Of a stretch of 64,000 nt of DNA, positions 25,966 to 35,300 are shown one piece after another. The notes below the pieces were generated by a model that saw nothing but the letters and a program-made list of their open reading frames with translations, made no database searches and was not told the DNA's origin. How positions within the stretch are numbered: position 1 is the first letter of the stretch; every line of letters begins with the position of its first letter. Origin of the DNA: Lutibacter sp. HS1-25 (GTDB lineage: Bacteria; Bacteroidota; Bacteroidia; Flavobacteriales; Flavobacteriaceae); contig NZ_RHLN01000004.1 of the NCBI RefSeq assembly GCF_004121075.1, positions 62,001 to 126,000 on the forward strand, in the 5' to 3' direction. A program made the position numbers and the translations under genes.

Positions 25966-27453
25966 ATGAAATATCAAAATTTTATGAAAGCAGCCGTTAT
26001 TGTACTTTTAGTATTGGTAGGTTGTAAAGAAAATCCAAAGAAAGAAGTTGCTTTAAAAGAAGCTGCTAATGAAAAACCAAATATCGTTTTTATTCTTGTA
26101 GATGATATGGGGTATGGTGATTTAGGTTGTTATGGTCAAGAAACACTAACAACTCCAAATATTGATAAGCTAGCGGCTGAAGGAATGCGGTTTACACAGC
26201 ATTATGCCGGATCTACAGTTTGTGCTCCATCTAGAGCGTCATTGTTAACAGGAAAACATACAGGACATACTTCTGTAAGAGGAAATGAGCCTGAAGGACA
26301 ATTGTTAGAAGATGATGAAATAACAATTGCAAAAATGTTGAATACAGAAGGTTATAAAAGTGCTGTAATTGGAAAATGGGGTGTTGGAAATCATCCAGAA
26401 CCAAATGATCCTGCTCGTAATGGTTTTGAACATGCTTATGGTTATGTTAATATGTGGCATGCGCACAATTTCTATCCTGAATTTTTATATAGAGATGGTG
26501 TAAAAGAAATTCTAAAAGGAAATAAAACAGACTGGTCTTATGATTACGAAAAAGGTATGAAAGAAGGTACTGGTGTAGCTAAAGTTAAAGAAACCTATGC
26601 AATTGATAAATTGCAAGAAGATGCATTAAAATTTATAGCAGATAATAAAAGCAATCCTTTCTTTTTATATTACTGTTTAAATATACCACACGCAAATAAT
26701 GAAGCAGGATATTTTACAGGAGATGGTATGGAAGTACCTAGTTATGGTGAGTTCGAAAGCAAAGATTGGCCAAATCCAGAAAAAGGTTTTGCTTCAACCA
26801 TTAGAATAATTGATAATAGTGTTGCCGAAATTGAAGCTAAATTAAATGAATTGGGTATTGCAGAAAATACAATTGTTGTTTTTGTAAGTGATAATGGTCC
26901 TCACAATGAAGGTGGCCATGTATCTAAATTCTTTGATAGTAACGGAATATATCGTGGTGATAAAAGAGATTTATACGAAGGAGGAATTAGAGTGCCTTTA
27001 ATTGTAAAATGGCCTGGAAAAATTAAACCAGGAAGTGTTGCTAATAATCCGGTAGCTACATGGGATTTTATGTCAACTTTTGCTGAAGTTGTTGGTTTAG
27101 ATACACCTGAAAATACAGATGGAGTTTCATTTTTACCTACCCTGTTAGGAAATACTGAAGAGCAAAAAGAACATGAGTACCTATATTGGGCATTCTATGA
27201 GCAAGGAGGAAGACAGGCAATTAGAGTTGGTGATTGGAAGTATATTAAATTAAATGTAAGAGACCATACAGTTGATGTTGTTGAAGAATTATACAATATA
27301 AAATTAGATCCTTCAGAAACTAATAATGTTATTAAGGAAAATCCTGAAAAAGTTACAGAATTAAGTAGAGCTATGGAAAATGCTCATACAGAACATCGTA
27401 TGTTGTCTCTTTTTTCTGATGAGATCAGTGCCGAATCAAAATTTCAAGAATAA
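25966..27453 (+). CDS. S1-family arylsulfatase-type lipoprotein
   Basis: The 495-residue protein has a lipoprotein signal with cysteine 20 (LVGC). Metal ligands are in ILVDDMGYGD (Asp46-Asp47) and FVSDNGPH. The formylglycine motif is Cys86-Ala-Pro-Ser-Arg90, followed by ASLLTGKHTG. The C-terminal ELYNIKLDPSETNNV is intact. It is a complete, canonical arylsulfatase-A-like enzyme. The stop overlaps the start of the GH27 gene by one base (TAATG), so sulfate removal and alpha-galactoside cleavage are probably coupled steps. Confidence 0.92.
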   Translation: MKYQNFMKAAVIVLLVLVGCKENPKKEVALKEAANEKPNIVFILVDDMGYGDLGCYGQETLTTPNIDKLAAEGMRFTQHYAGSTVCAPSRASLLTGKHTGHTSVRGNEPEGQLLEDDEITIAKMLNTEGYKSAVIGKWGVGNHPEPNDPARNGFEHAYGYVNMWHAHNFYPEFLYRDGVKEILKGNKTDWSYDYEKGMKEGTGVAKVKETYAIDKLQEDALKFIADNKSNPFFLYYCLNIPHANNEAGYFTGDGMEVPSYGEFESKDWPNPEKGFASTIRIIDNSVAEIEAKLNELGIAENTIVVFVSDNGPHNEGGHVSKFFDSNGIYRGDKRDLYEGGIRVPLIVKWPGKIKPGSVANNPVATWDFMSTFAEVVGLDTPENTDGVSFLPTLLGNTEEQKEHEYLYWAFYEQGGRQAIRVGDWKYIKLNVRDHTVDVVEELYNIKLDPSETNNVIKENPEKVTELSRAMENAHTEHRMLSLFSDEISAESKFQE

Positions 27454-28892
27454 TGAAAATAGCTAAAATAATACATGCTTTTGTATGCTTAACTGTTATA
27501 TCCTGTAATACAAAGCCAAGTCAAGCAGAATCAAGTACTGTAAAAGTCGATGAGCAAAATGTTCTTGAACTAGTAGCGCAAACACCACCAATGGGTTGGA
27601 ATAGTTTTGATGCTTATGATTGCAGAATTAATGAGCAAGAATTTAAGGCTACAGTTGATTATATGGCAGAAAATCTGTTAGAGTACGGTTGGGAATATGC
27701 AGTAATAGATTATATATGGTGGCATCCAGAGCCTGGAAATTGGGATACCCCACGAAGAAAAGGACACCCAAATATTAGATTTAATGAAGACGGTAGTCCA
27801 TTATATCCAGAATATACAACTATGGATGAATATGGTCGTTTATTGCCTTCGGTTGAGCGTTTCCCTTCTGCAGCAGGGGGGAAAGGATTCAAACCTATTT
27901 CTGACTATGTACATGCAAAAGGATTGAAATTCGGGATTCATATTATGCGTGGAATACATAGAGTAGCAACTTTTAATGATACTAAAATTATGGGAAGTAC
28001 AGCTACAGCAAAAGACATTGCAGAACCTTTTGATACTTGTGGCTGGTGCAATCATATGTATGGAGTTGATGCAACAAAAGACGGTGCACAAGAATATTAT
28101 AATTCACTATTCAATTTATATGCTCAATGGGGAGTGGATTTTATAAAAGCTGATGATACAATGTTTCACCCGTACCATGCAGGTGAAATTGAAATGATTC
28201 ACAAAGCAATAGCACAGTGTGGTAGACCTATGGTCTTAAGTTTGTCTTGTGGAGAAGCACCATTGTCAAGAGCAGATCATTTGGTTGAAAATTCAAATAT
28301 GTGGAGAGTTTCGGGAGATTTTTGGGATAATTGGGAATCTTTAGAACATAATTTCGACTTATTAAATTCTTGGTCTCCTTTTATTGGTAAAGGTCATTGG
28401 CCAGATGGCGATATGCTACCTATTGGGAAAATTTCACTTCAAGACAGGCCGCATGGTGTTGAAAGAATGTCAAATTTTACAGTTCCAGAACACTACACAT
28501 TAATGAGTTTATGGTCAATTGCAAAATCACCTTTAATGATGGGGGGTGATTTATTAACAACTCCTGAAAGTACTATGCAGTTTTTAAAAAATGAAGAAGT
28601 ACTTTATGTAAATCAACAAAGTGTAGATAATAGACAAGTAAAGAAAGAAAATGGACAGGCAATATGGATTGCTACAGACCCTGCAAATGGAGATAAATTT
28701 GTAGCTCTTTTTAATTTAAGTGAAAAAGAGCGCGATGTAAAATTTCGATTAGAAGATGAAGCATTAAGAGGTAGTTTTAAAGTCCGTGATTTATGGGAGA
28801 AAAAAGATGTTGGTGTTGTAAAAGATGAACTTTCTGCAAAAATCGAAAGTCATGGAGCAAAAATATTTCGCCTAACCAGTATAATAGAATAG
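27453..28892 (+). CDS. GH27 alpha-galactosidase-like lipoprotein
   Basis: The 479-residue protein has a lipoprotein signal with cysteine 18 (VISC). Residues 44-390 are a GH27 TIM barrel: TPPMGWNSFDAY at the start, VIDYIWW, GLKFGIHIMRG, the nucleophile region WGVDFIKADD (Asp234) and the acid/base region WRVSGDFWDNW (Asp289). Residues 395-479 are the C-terminal antiparallel domain (WIATDPANGDKFVALFNL). GH27 enzymes release alpha-galactose or alpha-N-acetylgalactosamine, and some act on beta-L-arabinopyranosides. Together with the sulfatase this suggests a sulfated galactose-type terminal unit. A strong terminator follows. Confidence 0.9.
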   Translation: MKIAKIIHAFVCLTVISCNTKPSQAESSTVKVDEQNVLELVAQTPPMGWNSFDAYDCRINEQEFKATVDYMAENLLEYGWEYAVIDYIWWHPEPGNWDTPRRKGHPNIRFNEDGSPLYPEYTTMDEYGRLLPSVERFPSAAGGKGFKPISDYVHAKGLKFGIHIMRGIHRVATFNDTKIMGSTATAKDIAEPFDTCGWCNHMYGVDATKDGAQEYYNSLFNLYAQWGVDFIKADDTMFHPYHAGEIEMIHKAIAQCGRPMVLSLSCGEAPLSRADHLVENSNMWRVSGDFWDNWESLEHNFDLLNSWSPFIGKGHWPDGDMLPIGKISLQDRPHGVERMSNFTVPEHYTLMSLWSIAKSPLMMGGDLLTTPESTMQFLKNEEVLYVNQQSVDNRQVKKENGQAIWIATDPANGDKFVALFNLSEKERDVKFRLEDEALRGSFKVRDLWEKKDVGVVKDELSAKIESHGAKIFRLTSIIE

Positions 28893-28932
28893 TTTGTGTT
28901 TTAAGTTAATAAATGTAGTTTGATTTTCAGTT

Positions 28933-28975
28933 AAAAGCCCGTTAGTTTATTGTATTTATAGCTTACGGGTTTTTT
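28933..28975 (+). terminator. Intrinsic terminator
   Basis: AAAAGCCCGT and ACGGGTTTTTT pair as a stem with one wobble and a loop of about 20 nt, then a T-run. It separates the sulfatase-GH27 operon from the following GH43 unit. Confidence 0.75.
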
Positions 28976-28990
28976 ATTCATAAAGACATT

Positions 28991-29980
28991 ATGAAAAAAT
29001 ATTTTTACCTATATCTAGTAGTTTTAAGTGTAACCATTTCGTGTAAAGCACAGAGTAAATTTTTAGATGAAATTAGAGTTAGAGATCCCTATATTTTAGC
29101 TGATGTAAATGCCAAAAAGTATTATTTATATGTGCAAACAGCAAATAGATTAGATGATAATGATACTATTAAAGGTGTTGAAGTTTATGAAAGTAAAAAT
29201 TTAAAGGATTGGACGGGGCCAAAAACAGTTTTTTCAGCATCAGAAAATCATTGGGGTAAGCGAATGATTTGGGCTCCCGAAGTTCATTATTACAACAATA
29301 AGTATTATTTGTTTGTAACTTTTACAGGTGATGAAATGCAGGAAAAAGAAGCAAATAAACCAGAACAATATCAAAGAGGAACTCAAATTTTAGTTGCTAA
29401 CAATCCAGAAGGACCTTTTGAACCATTTTCAAATAAACCAACTACACCCGGTAATTGGATGAGTTTAGATGGAACATTATGGGTTGAAGAGGGAATTCCA
29501 TATATGATATTTTGCCATGAATGGGCACAAATAGAAGACGGCACAATGGAAATTATTGAACTAAAAAATGACTTGTCTGAATCAGTTGGAGAACCACAAA
29601 CTCTTTTTAATGCTACCGATGCAAAATGGGTAAAAAGTTTATCTTCAACTGGATTTAAATACCACGGGTATGTAACCGATGGGTGTTTTATATACAAAAC
29701 CAATACTGGAAAATTATTAATGATTTGGTCTAGCTTTGGAGAAAATGGTTATGGATTAGGTCAATTAATTTCAGAATCTGGAAGTGTAAAAGGGCCGTGG
29801 AAACAAATAGATAAACTCATTTTTAAAGAAAATGGCGGGCACGGAATGATTTTTAAAACTTTTGAAGGAAAATTAATGATAGCCTTACATCAACCTAATA
29901 ATGGCCAAAAAGAAAGAACGCAACTTTATGAGTTATTAGATAGAGGAAACTATTTAGAATTGGGAGATTTACAAAATTAA
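28991..29980 (+). CDS. GH43-type propeller lipoprotein
   Basis: The 329-residue protein probably has a lipoprotein signal (cysteine 18 in TISC), although a KAQ cleavage site two residues later is also possible. Asp32 in VRDPYILAD is the candidate base and Asp160 in SLDGTLW the modulator. VTDGCFIYKT (Asp230) stands where EGP is usual, and CHEW (Glu177) is a further candidate acid. It matches the protein at 3891-4961 over its whole length. The DUF1080 gene starts 3 bp after its stop. Confidence 0.75.
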   Translation: MKKYFYLYLVVLSVTISCKAQSKFLDEIRVRDPYILADVNAKKYYLYVQTANRLDDNDTIKGVEVYESKNLKDWTGPKTVFSASENHWGKRMIWAPEVHYYNNKYYLFVTFTGDEMQEKEANKPEQYQRGTQILVANNPEGPFEPFSNKPTTPGNWMSLDGTLWVEEGIPYMIFCHEWAQIEDGTMEIIELKNDLSESVGEPQTLFNATDAKWVKSLSSTGFKYHGYVTDGCFIYKTNTGKLLMIWSSFGENGYGLGQLISESGSVKGPWKQIDKLIFKENGGHGMIFKTFEGKLMIALHQPNNGQKERTQLYELLDRGNYLELGDLQN

Positions 29981-29983
29981 TTT

Positions 29984-30727
29984 ATGAGCAGATATTTTTT
30001 ATTGATTTTGGTAGTTGTTGGGTTCAATAAAGTAATTGTTGGACAAAGTGTTAAGAGGGTTTACTTTAAAGATAGTATTCATAGTTTGGAGCGGGTGAAA
30101 CCAAAAAAAATAACGACTAAAAGTTGTATTTCAATTGATCCACCATCAGATGCAATAGTGCTATTTAATGGTACTAATCTTGATGCTTGGGAAGGTGATT
30201 TTAGGTTAGATAATAATCATATTGTTGTTCAAAAAGGAGGGCTTACTTCAAAAGAAAAATTTAGAGATATTCAGTTGCATTTAGAGTGGAAAATAAACGA
30301 TACGTTAATTGCTAACGGTCAAAAAGGTGTTAATAGTGGCGTTTTTTTAATGAATTTGTATGAAATTCAAATTTTAGAAAGTCATTTAAATGAAACTTAT
30401 GCCGATGGGCAGGCTGGTGCAATTTATGGTCAATTTCCACCCTTAGTAAATGCTTCTCTGCCTCAAGGACAATGGAATAGTTACGACATTATTTTTAAAG
30501 CACCAGTTTACATTAAAGGTACTTTAATTGAGAAAGCTTCAGCTACAGTTTTACACAATGGTATTGTTGTTCAAAATAATCAGGAATTTGAGGGGCCAAC
30601 TAAATATAAAGAAGTTACGTCTTACCCAAATGAACATCCAGAAAAAGGACCAATTTTTTTACAATATCACGGAGATCCAATAGAATATCGAAATATTTGG
30701 GTTCGTAAATTGGATGGAAATCCATAA
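29984..30727 (+). CDS. Secreted DUF1080 (3-keto-disaccharide hydrolase-like) protein
   Basis: The 247-residue protein has a signal peptide ending near residue 20 (VGQ). From residue 50 it carries the DUF1080 fold: IVLFNGTNLDAWEG, DIQLHLEWKIND, a NSGVFLMNLYEIQILES strand pair, AGAIYGQFPP and the closing HGDPIEYRNIWVRKL. The YEIQIL and GAIYG motifs are typical of the canonical family and are clearer here than in the other copy at 8846. It starts 3 bp after a GH43 stop and is followed after 63 bp by another GH43. Confidence 0.85.
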   Translation: MSRYFLLILVVVGFNKVIVGQSVKRVYFKDSIHSLERVKPKKITTKSCISIDPPSDAIVLFNGTNLDAWEGDFRLDNNHIVVQKGGLTSKEKFRDIQLHLEWKINDTLIANGQKGVNSGVFLMNLYEIQILESHLNETYADGQAGAIYGQFPPLVNASLPQGQWNSYDIIFKAPVYIKGTLIEKASATVLHNGIVVQNNQEFEGPTKYKEVTSYPNEHPEKGPIFLQYHGDPIEYRNIWVRKLDGNP

Positions 30728-30790
30728 GAAATCATCGTTTTTTTTATTTAAAAATTTATAAATACATTCAATTTAAATTCATTTCAATAA

Positions 30791-31804
30791 ATGAAAAATC
30801 TTAATTATATCTCAATATTCTTATGTGTCATACAAATCACTTTTGTTTGCGCTCAAACCAAAAATGAAATTAATAAAATAACTTACCCTTATATTTTCAA
30901 GGCTGAAAGTAACCCAATTTTTACACACATACGAACTGCTGACCCAGATTGTCATGTTTGGAAAGATGGAAAACTTTGGGTATATACCTCGCAAGATCAC
31001 GATTCTGATCCAGAGACCAAAGCTAAGGTAGGTCACGGTTATTCTAAAATGGATGGATACCATGTGTTTTCAACTGAAAATATGGTTGATTGGACCGATT
31101 ATGGTGAGATTTTACACTCTAAGGATGTGCCTTGGGGATGTGATGATGGAGGTTGGATGTGGGCACCTGGCGCTACATATAAAAACGGAATTTACTATTT
31201 ATATTTTCCAAGTATGAATAAAGAAATGGTTTGGAAAATTGGAGTCGCTACAAGTAAAAATCCGCAAGGTCCTTTTGTTGCAGAACCAACTTATATGGAA
31301 GGTACAAGTGGCATAGACCCTATGTGTTTTATTGATGATGACGGACAGGCATATTTGTATTTTGGAGATGCCCTGGTTGCCAAACTCTCTGATGATATGT
31401 TAACATTAGCCGAAGAGCCACGTAAAATTGATTATGGACATGACAATTTTAGAGAAGGACCTTATATGCATAAAAGAGAGGACGTTTATTACTATTCTTG
31501 GACCGACTGGAAAGATAAAGTAGATCAAGGTTATTATGCTATGGGTAATAGCCCATATGGGCCTTTTAAATACAAAGGGGCTGTGAATGCTAAAGCTCCT
31601 GGAGCTCAGGATCATCATTCAATTATTGAATTTAAAAATCAATGGTATTATTTTTATCACGTTGGAGATTACACAAATAAATTAGGTGAAGAAGGGCGAG
31701 GTTATAGACGGAATGTTTGTGTTGATTACTTGTATTACAATAATGACGGTACTATGAAAAAGGTCATTCAAACAGAAAATGGTGTACAGGAATTAATAAA
31801 ATAA
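30791..31804 (+). CDS. GH43 glycosidase, secreted, single domain
   Basis: The 337-residue protein has a signal peptide ending near residue 21 (VCAQ). The propeller is complete, with Asp51 in RTADPDCHV (base), Asp176 in SGIDPMCFIDDDG (modulator) and Glu222 in REGPYMHK (acid). HSIIEFKNQWYYFYH is a typical late strand. It lacks the C-terminal beta-sandwich of the tandem pair at 17760/19233 but is similar to them in the first half. It is the last carbohydrate gene of this locus and ends before a hairpin. Confidence 0.88.
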   Translation: MKNLNYISIFLCVIQITFVCAQTKNEINKITYPYIFKAESNPIFTHIRTADPDCHVWKDGKLWVYTSQDHDSDPETKAKVGHGYSKMDGYHVFSTENMVDWTDYGEILHSKDVPWGCDDGGWMWAPGATYKNGIYYLYFPSMNKEMVWKIGVATSKNPQGPFVAEPTYMEGTSGIDPMCFIDDDGQAYLYFGDALVAKLSDDMLTLAEEPRKIDYGHDNFREGPYMHKREDVYYYSWTDWKDKVDQGYYAMGNSPYGPFKYKGAVNAKAPGAQDHHSIIEFKNQWYYFYHVGDYTNKLGEEGRGYRRNVCVDYLYYNNDGTMKKVIQTENGVQELIK

Positions 31805-31849
31805 AAAACACTAAGAAATTTATTGATTTATAAAATTCATTTTAATAAG

Positions 31850-31884
31850 TATGAGATTTTGGATAATCAAACTCATAATTTTTT
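31850..31884 (+). terminator. Probable intrinsic terminator
   Basis: TATGAG (31850-31855) and CTCATA (31872-31877) form a stem extended by ATTT/AAA, followed by a T-run, after the GH43 stop at 31804 and overlapping the stop of the convergent gene. Confidence 0.6.
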
Positions 31885-32248
31885 AACCCTTTGTGTTTGT
31901 TTTTAACAACTGTTCTATTAATGAAACCCAATCTTCAGAATAATTTAAACTAAATACGTTTTCTTTATTTTTACCAACAATTGTAAGTTTATCTTTAATT
32001 GAAAAAATGTGTTTGTTGGATTTTACCAGTTCAATTTCATCCAATTCTAATGAAATGTCTTCTCTGTTTTTAGCTGAAAAAACAATGCGTTTATTTGTAA
32101 TTGTTAATTCGCCTTTTATCTTATTTTCTCCATCACAAAGTTTGGCTTCAGCACAGGTGATATCATACTCTTCCTTATTCAAATCATCAGATGAAATTGA
32201 ATTAGAGTTTATTATATTCCTTATTATTTTTAAATTATCCCAAGACAT
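31883..32248 (-). CDS. Small PH/GRAM-like cytoplasmic protein
   Basis: The 121-residue protein has no signal peptide or membrane segment. Residues 28-118 read as a PH/GRAM-type beta-barrel: KIKGELTITNKRIVFSAK, LELDEIELVKSNKHIF, KLTIVGKNKENVFSL and a closing helix WVSLIEQLLK. Such domains bind lipids or peptides in other systems; its role here is unknown. It stands alone between two saccharolytic or proteolytic loci of opposite orientation and is the only plainly cytoplasmic, non-regulatory product in the window. Confidence 0.6.
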   Translation of the reverse strand: MSWDNLKIIRNIINSNSISSDDLNKEEYDITCAEAKLCDGENKIKGELTITNKRIVFSAKNREDISLELDEIELVKSNKHIFSIKDKLTIVGKNKENVFSLNYSEDWVSLIEQLLKTNTKG

Positions 32249-32314
32249 AAATTAGATACGGTTTGATGTGTTGTTAATTGTTTGTTGAAAATTTAATTCC
32301 TAATTTTTAGAAAT

Positions 32315-32339
32315 GCCAGCGCTTTTATATTGCGCTGGC
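32315..32339 (-). terminator. Stem-loop terminator after the S8 protease operon
   Basis: GCCAGCGC (32315-32322) and GCGCTGGC (32332-32339) form a perfect 8-bp GC-rich stem, 17 bp past the stop of the protease gene. The following T-run on the minus strand is interrupted. Confidence 0.7.
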
Positions 32340-32355
32340 TATCTATTTTACCACA

Positions 32356-35300
32356 TTATTTTACAATTATTTTAAAACTTTTATATGGTTTGTCATCTAC
32401 GTTTAAAACACAGATATAAAAGCCTGGTATCATTTGCTCAAACGACAATTCTTCAACATGTTCACCTGCTTTTACATTAGACTTGCTTGTTGTAAATTGT
32501 AATTGACCAAATGAATTGAATATTTGAATATTAACATTCGCTTGCTCCTCTATTTTGTAATATAGTTTTGCCGAATTATTTACAACAGGGTTAGGTGCAA
32601 ATATTGCTGGTACTTCAGCATCATCGAATTTAATTTTATTGAAAAATCCATTTGGAACCCCGCTTGCAGTTTCTGAATCGTCTATAACATTTACATAAAC
32701 TAGATATATTACAAAACCATCTTCTTTACCATCATCGGCTCCAAAAACTAACTGACCAGTTCCTACTTTTAGCGGATTGATATTGATATAATTGCTACCC
32801 AATGCCATATCTACAATTTCAGGATTGTAATTACCTGCCAATACTTGTATTGCATCACCATCTGGATCATTAAACATGTCAAACGGGTCAATGGTTACAG
32901 TACTATTAGAGGAAGCCATATTAAGTGTAATTACTTCGTATTTTGTATTAAATACAGGCGCTCTATTTTTATTAAGCACTTTAATGGCAATGGTATCGTT
33001 AGTAATATTTCCAACAGCATCTTTAAGCGCTACCGGAATTTTATAAAAACCTTCACTTTCATAATCTGTATTTACCGAAACTTGCGCTGTATTTTTTCCA
33101 ATTTGAGTTAACTCGTATTCAATACCCTTTATATTTTCTTCTATTGAAATCGTTATTTCATCACCTTCAATATCTTCAAATAAATAATTGAAAACTTTAG
33201 ATTCGGTTTCAACAATATTTAAAGTATCATTATAAATATTAGGATAAAACTTAAATTCTGGAGCTCCATTTACGTTTAAAGTTATTGCAACTTCTTCTTT
33301 TGAATTGTTGATGTCGTTTGATTTTGCAATAATCTTTCCAATATGCGTTCCTTTTCCTGCAATTTCAGGATTGATAGTTGCATTTACAGCTACAGTAGCA
33401 CCTGCTGGTATTACACCTTCTAATGAGTCTAGCGTTAACCATTGGTTTTTGCCCGAAGCTGTTAATGGTCGTATTTTCCATATCATAAATTCACTTTGCG
33501 TATAGCCTGGGTACCAGTAGTAATTACCGTTACCGGTATAAACACCACTAAAACAGTTTTTTAAAATATTTTCATCATATGAATTATCAAAACCTAAATA
33601 TTTATTAGTAACAGGATGTGTTATGATGATATAGAAATCTTCTCCTTCAGGAATAAAAAATGGTTTTTCTAAAGGAAAATAAATCCACTCTTCATCTACT
33701 TTTTTGTTTATTACAAATTGTTGCTCATAAACTTTTTCTCCATCTTGAGGCAGTTCACCACCTTTATAAACCATAATGGTTATTATTTCTTCTTTTTTAT
33801 CAAAATACGAATAGCTTTTAATATGGGTAAGGCTAAAACCTCCTGCTGGTGCAGTAAATTTATTTGAAAAAGCCAAATCAGTTCCTGAAGTCCAAGGTGT
33901 AAAAACACCATCGCCTATATTTTTAGTATCTAATGCTAGTGAATCTACAGTAACTCTATCTTCAAATTCGTACTCTCCAACCTTATCTGAAATATAAACA
34001 GGTGCTGGTGTAGGATCTATATAAGGTACTGTTGCAGGTGCTAAAGTATAACGTAGATTTGTTTCGCCTTTGTTTTCAATATTAAAAGTATAAACTTCTT
34101 TTTCAATATTTGTTAAAGTATATTCTTGATTTTGTGCATCCCAACTAAAAACTGGAGAATCTACAATTGTAGCCTCAACAACAGTTTTAATACTTTGGAA
34201 ATTTCCAATAAAGTTTATTACACCGTTTTGATTTTTATTTTCAGAAACAGTTATTTCGGCATAAATAGTATATGTATCCCAAGGATCAATACTTATTTTA
34301 CTTAGCAATACACCCGAGCTGTTACGTATAATTTTATTTCCAGCTTCATCAAATAACGTTAAACTTTCTAATCCTTCAGCATTGATAGTTGCTATTTGTA
34401 AATTAGCATACCCTTTGTTTGATAAACTAATTTTTTCTCTTAGTTTTAAATTAGTTCTAAAAACAATTTCATTCCAAGCTATTGTGTCGGTAGCAACTAA
34501 AACAGGTGTGCCAGTAACATTTAATTCAACAGGAATTTCTAATGTTTTTTGATTTTTACTGTTGGTAACAAGCATTAAAGTATCTTGATATTTACCTGGA
34601 TAAAAAATATCTTCAGCAGAAAGCGTTAAATTAAAAGCCGTTTTTTTTGTGGTCTCAATATTTCCATGTTGCGGTGGTGCTATTATAATTGAGGTATTAT
34701 TTTTAATATTTGCCCACATCATTATATTAGCCTTTTGCTCTTCAATAAACTCGGTTCCATCTGGACTTTTAATACCATATTTTATCAAGCCGCCCCAAGT
34801 TTCAATGTCTCCGTAATGAAATTTAATATAACCATCTGCATCAATTTCAACCTGAAATGATAAAGTTCCAGGTTCTGAACTTGAATTTTGTCCTTTCATT
34901 TCATACCATTGAACAATCAATTTATTGTCTTTTATCTCATAGTTAATACCATCTCCATTGTCGTTGGTTTTTATACTTGACCATAAAGGAGCTATAACGC
35001 CATAAAATTTATCATCTACCCTAAATTCAAATTCTAAAGGTTCATTTTTTGGTTCTATTACTGAAATATATCCTTTTGAAGAAATCCAAATGGTATTGTA
35101 AGACTTGCCGTAATAAGGAAACTCAAATGGTAATTTAACAGAAGTGTATTTGTTTTGCGCTAACTCTAATCTGCCTTCTTCTAAATTTAAAACCTCCCAT
35201 TTGTGAAATATTTTTAAAGCATCACTAAGTGACCAAGTGTAGCCATAATTATCAATGGCTTTTTTGTTGTTTTCTCCAATAGCTAAGCCAAATTCATTAT

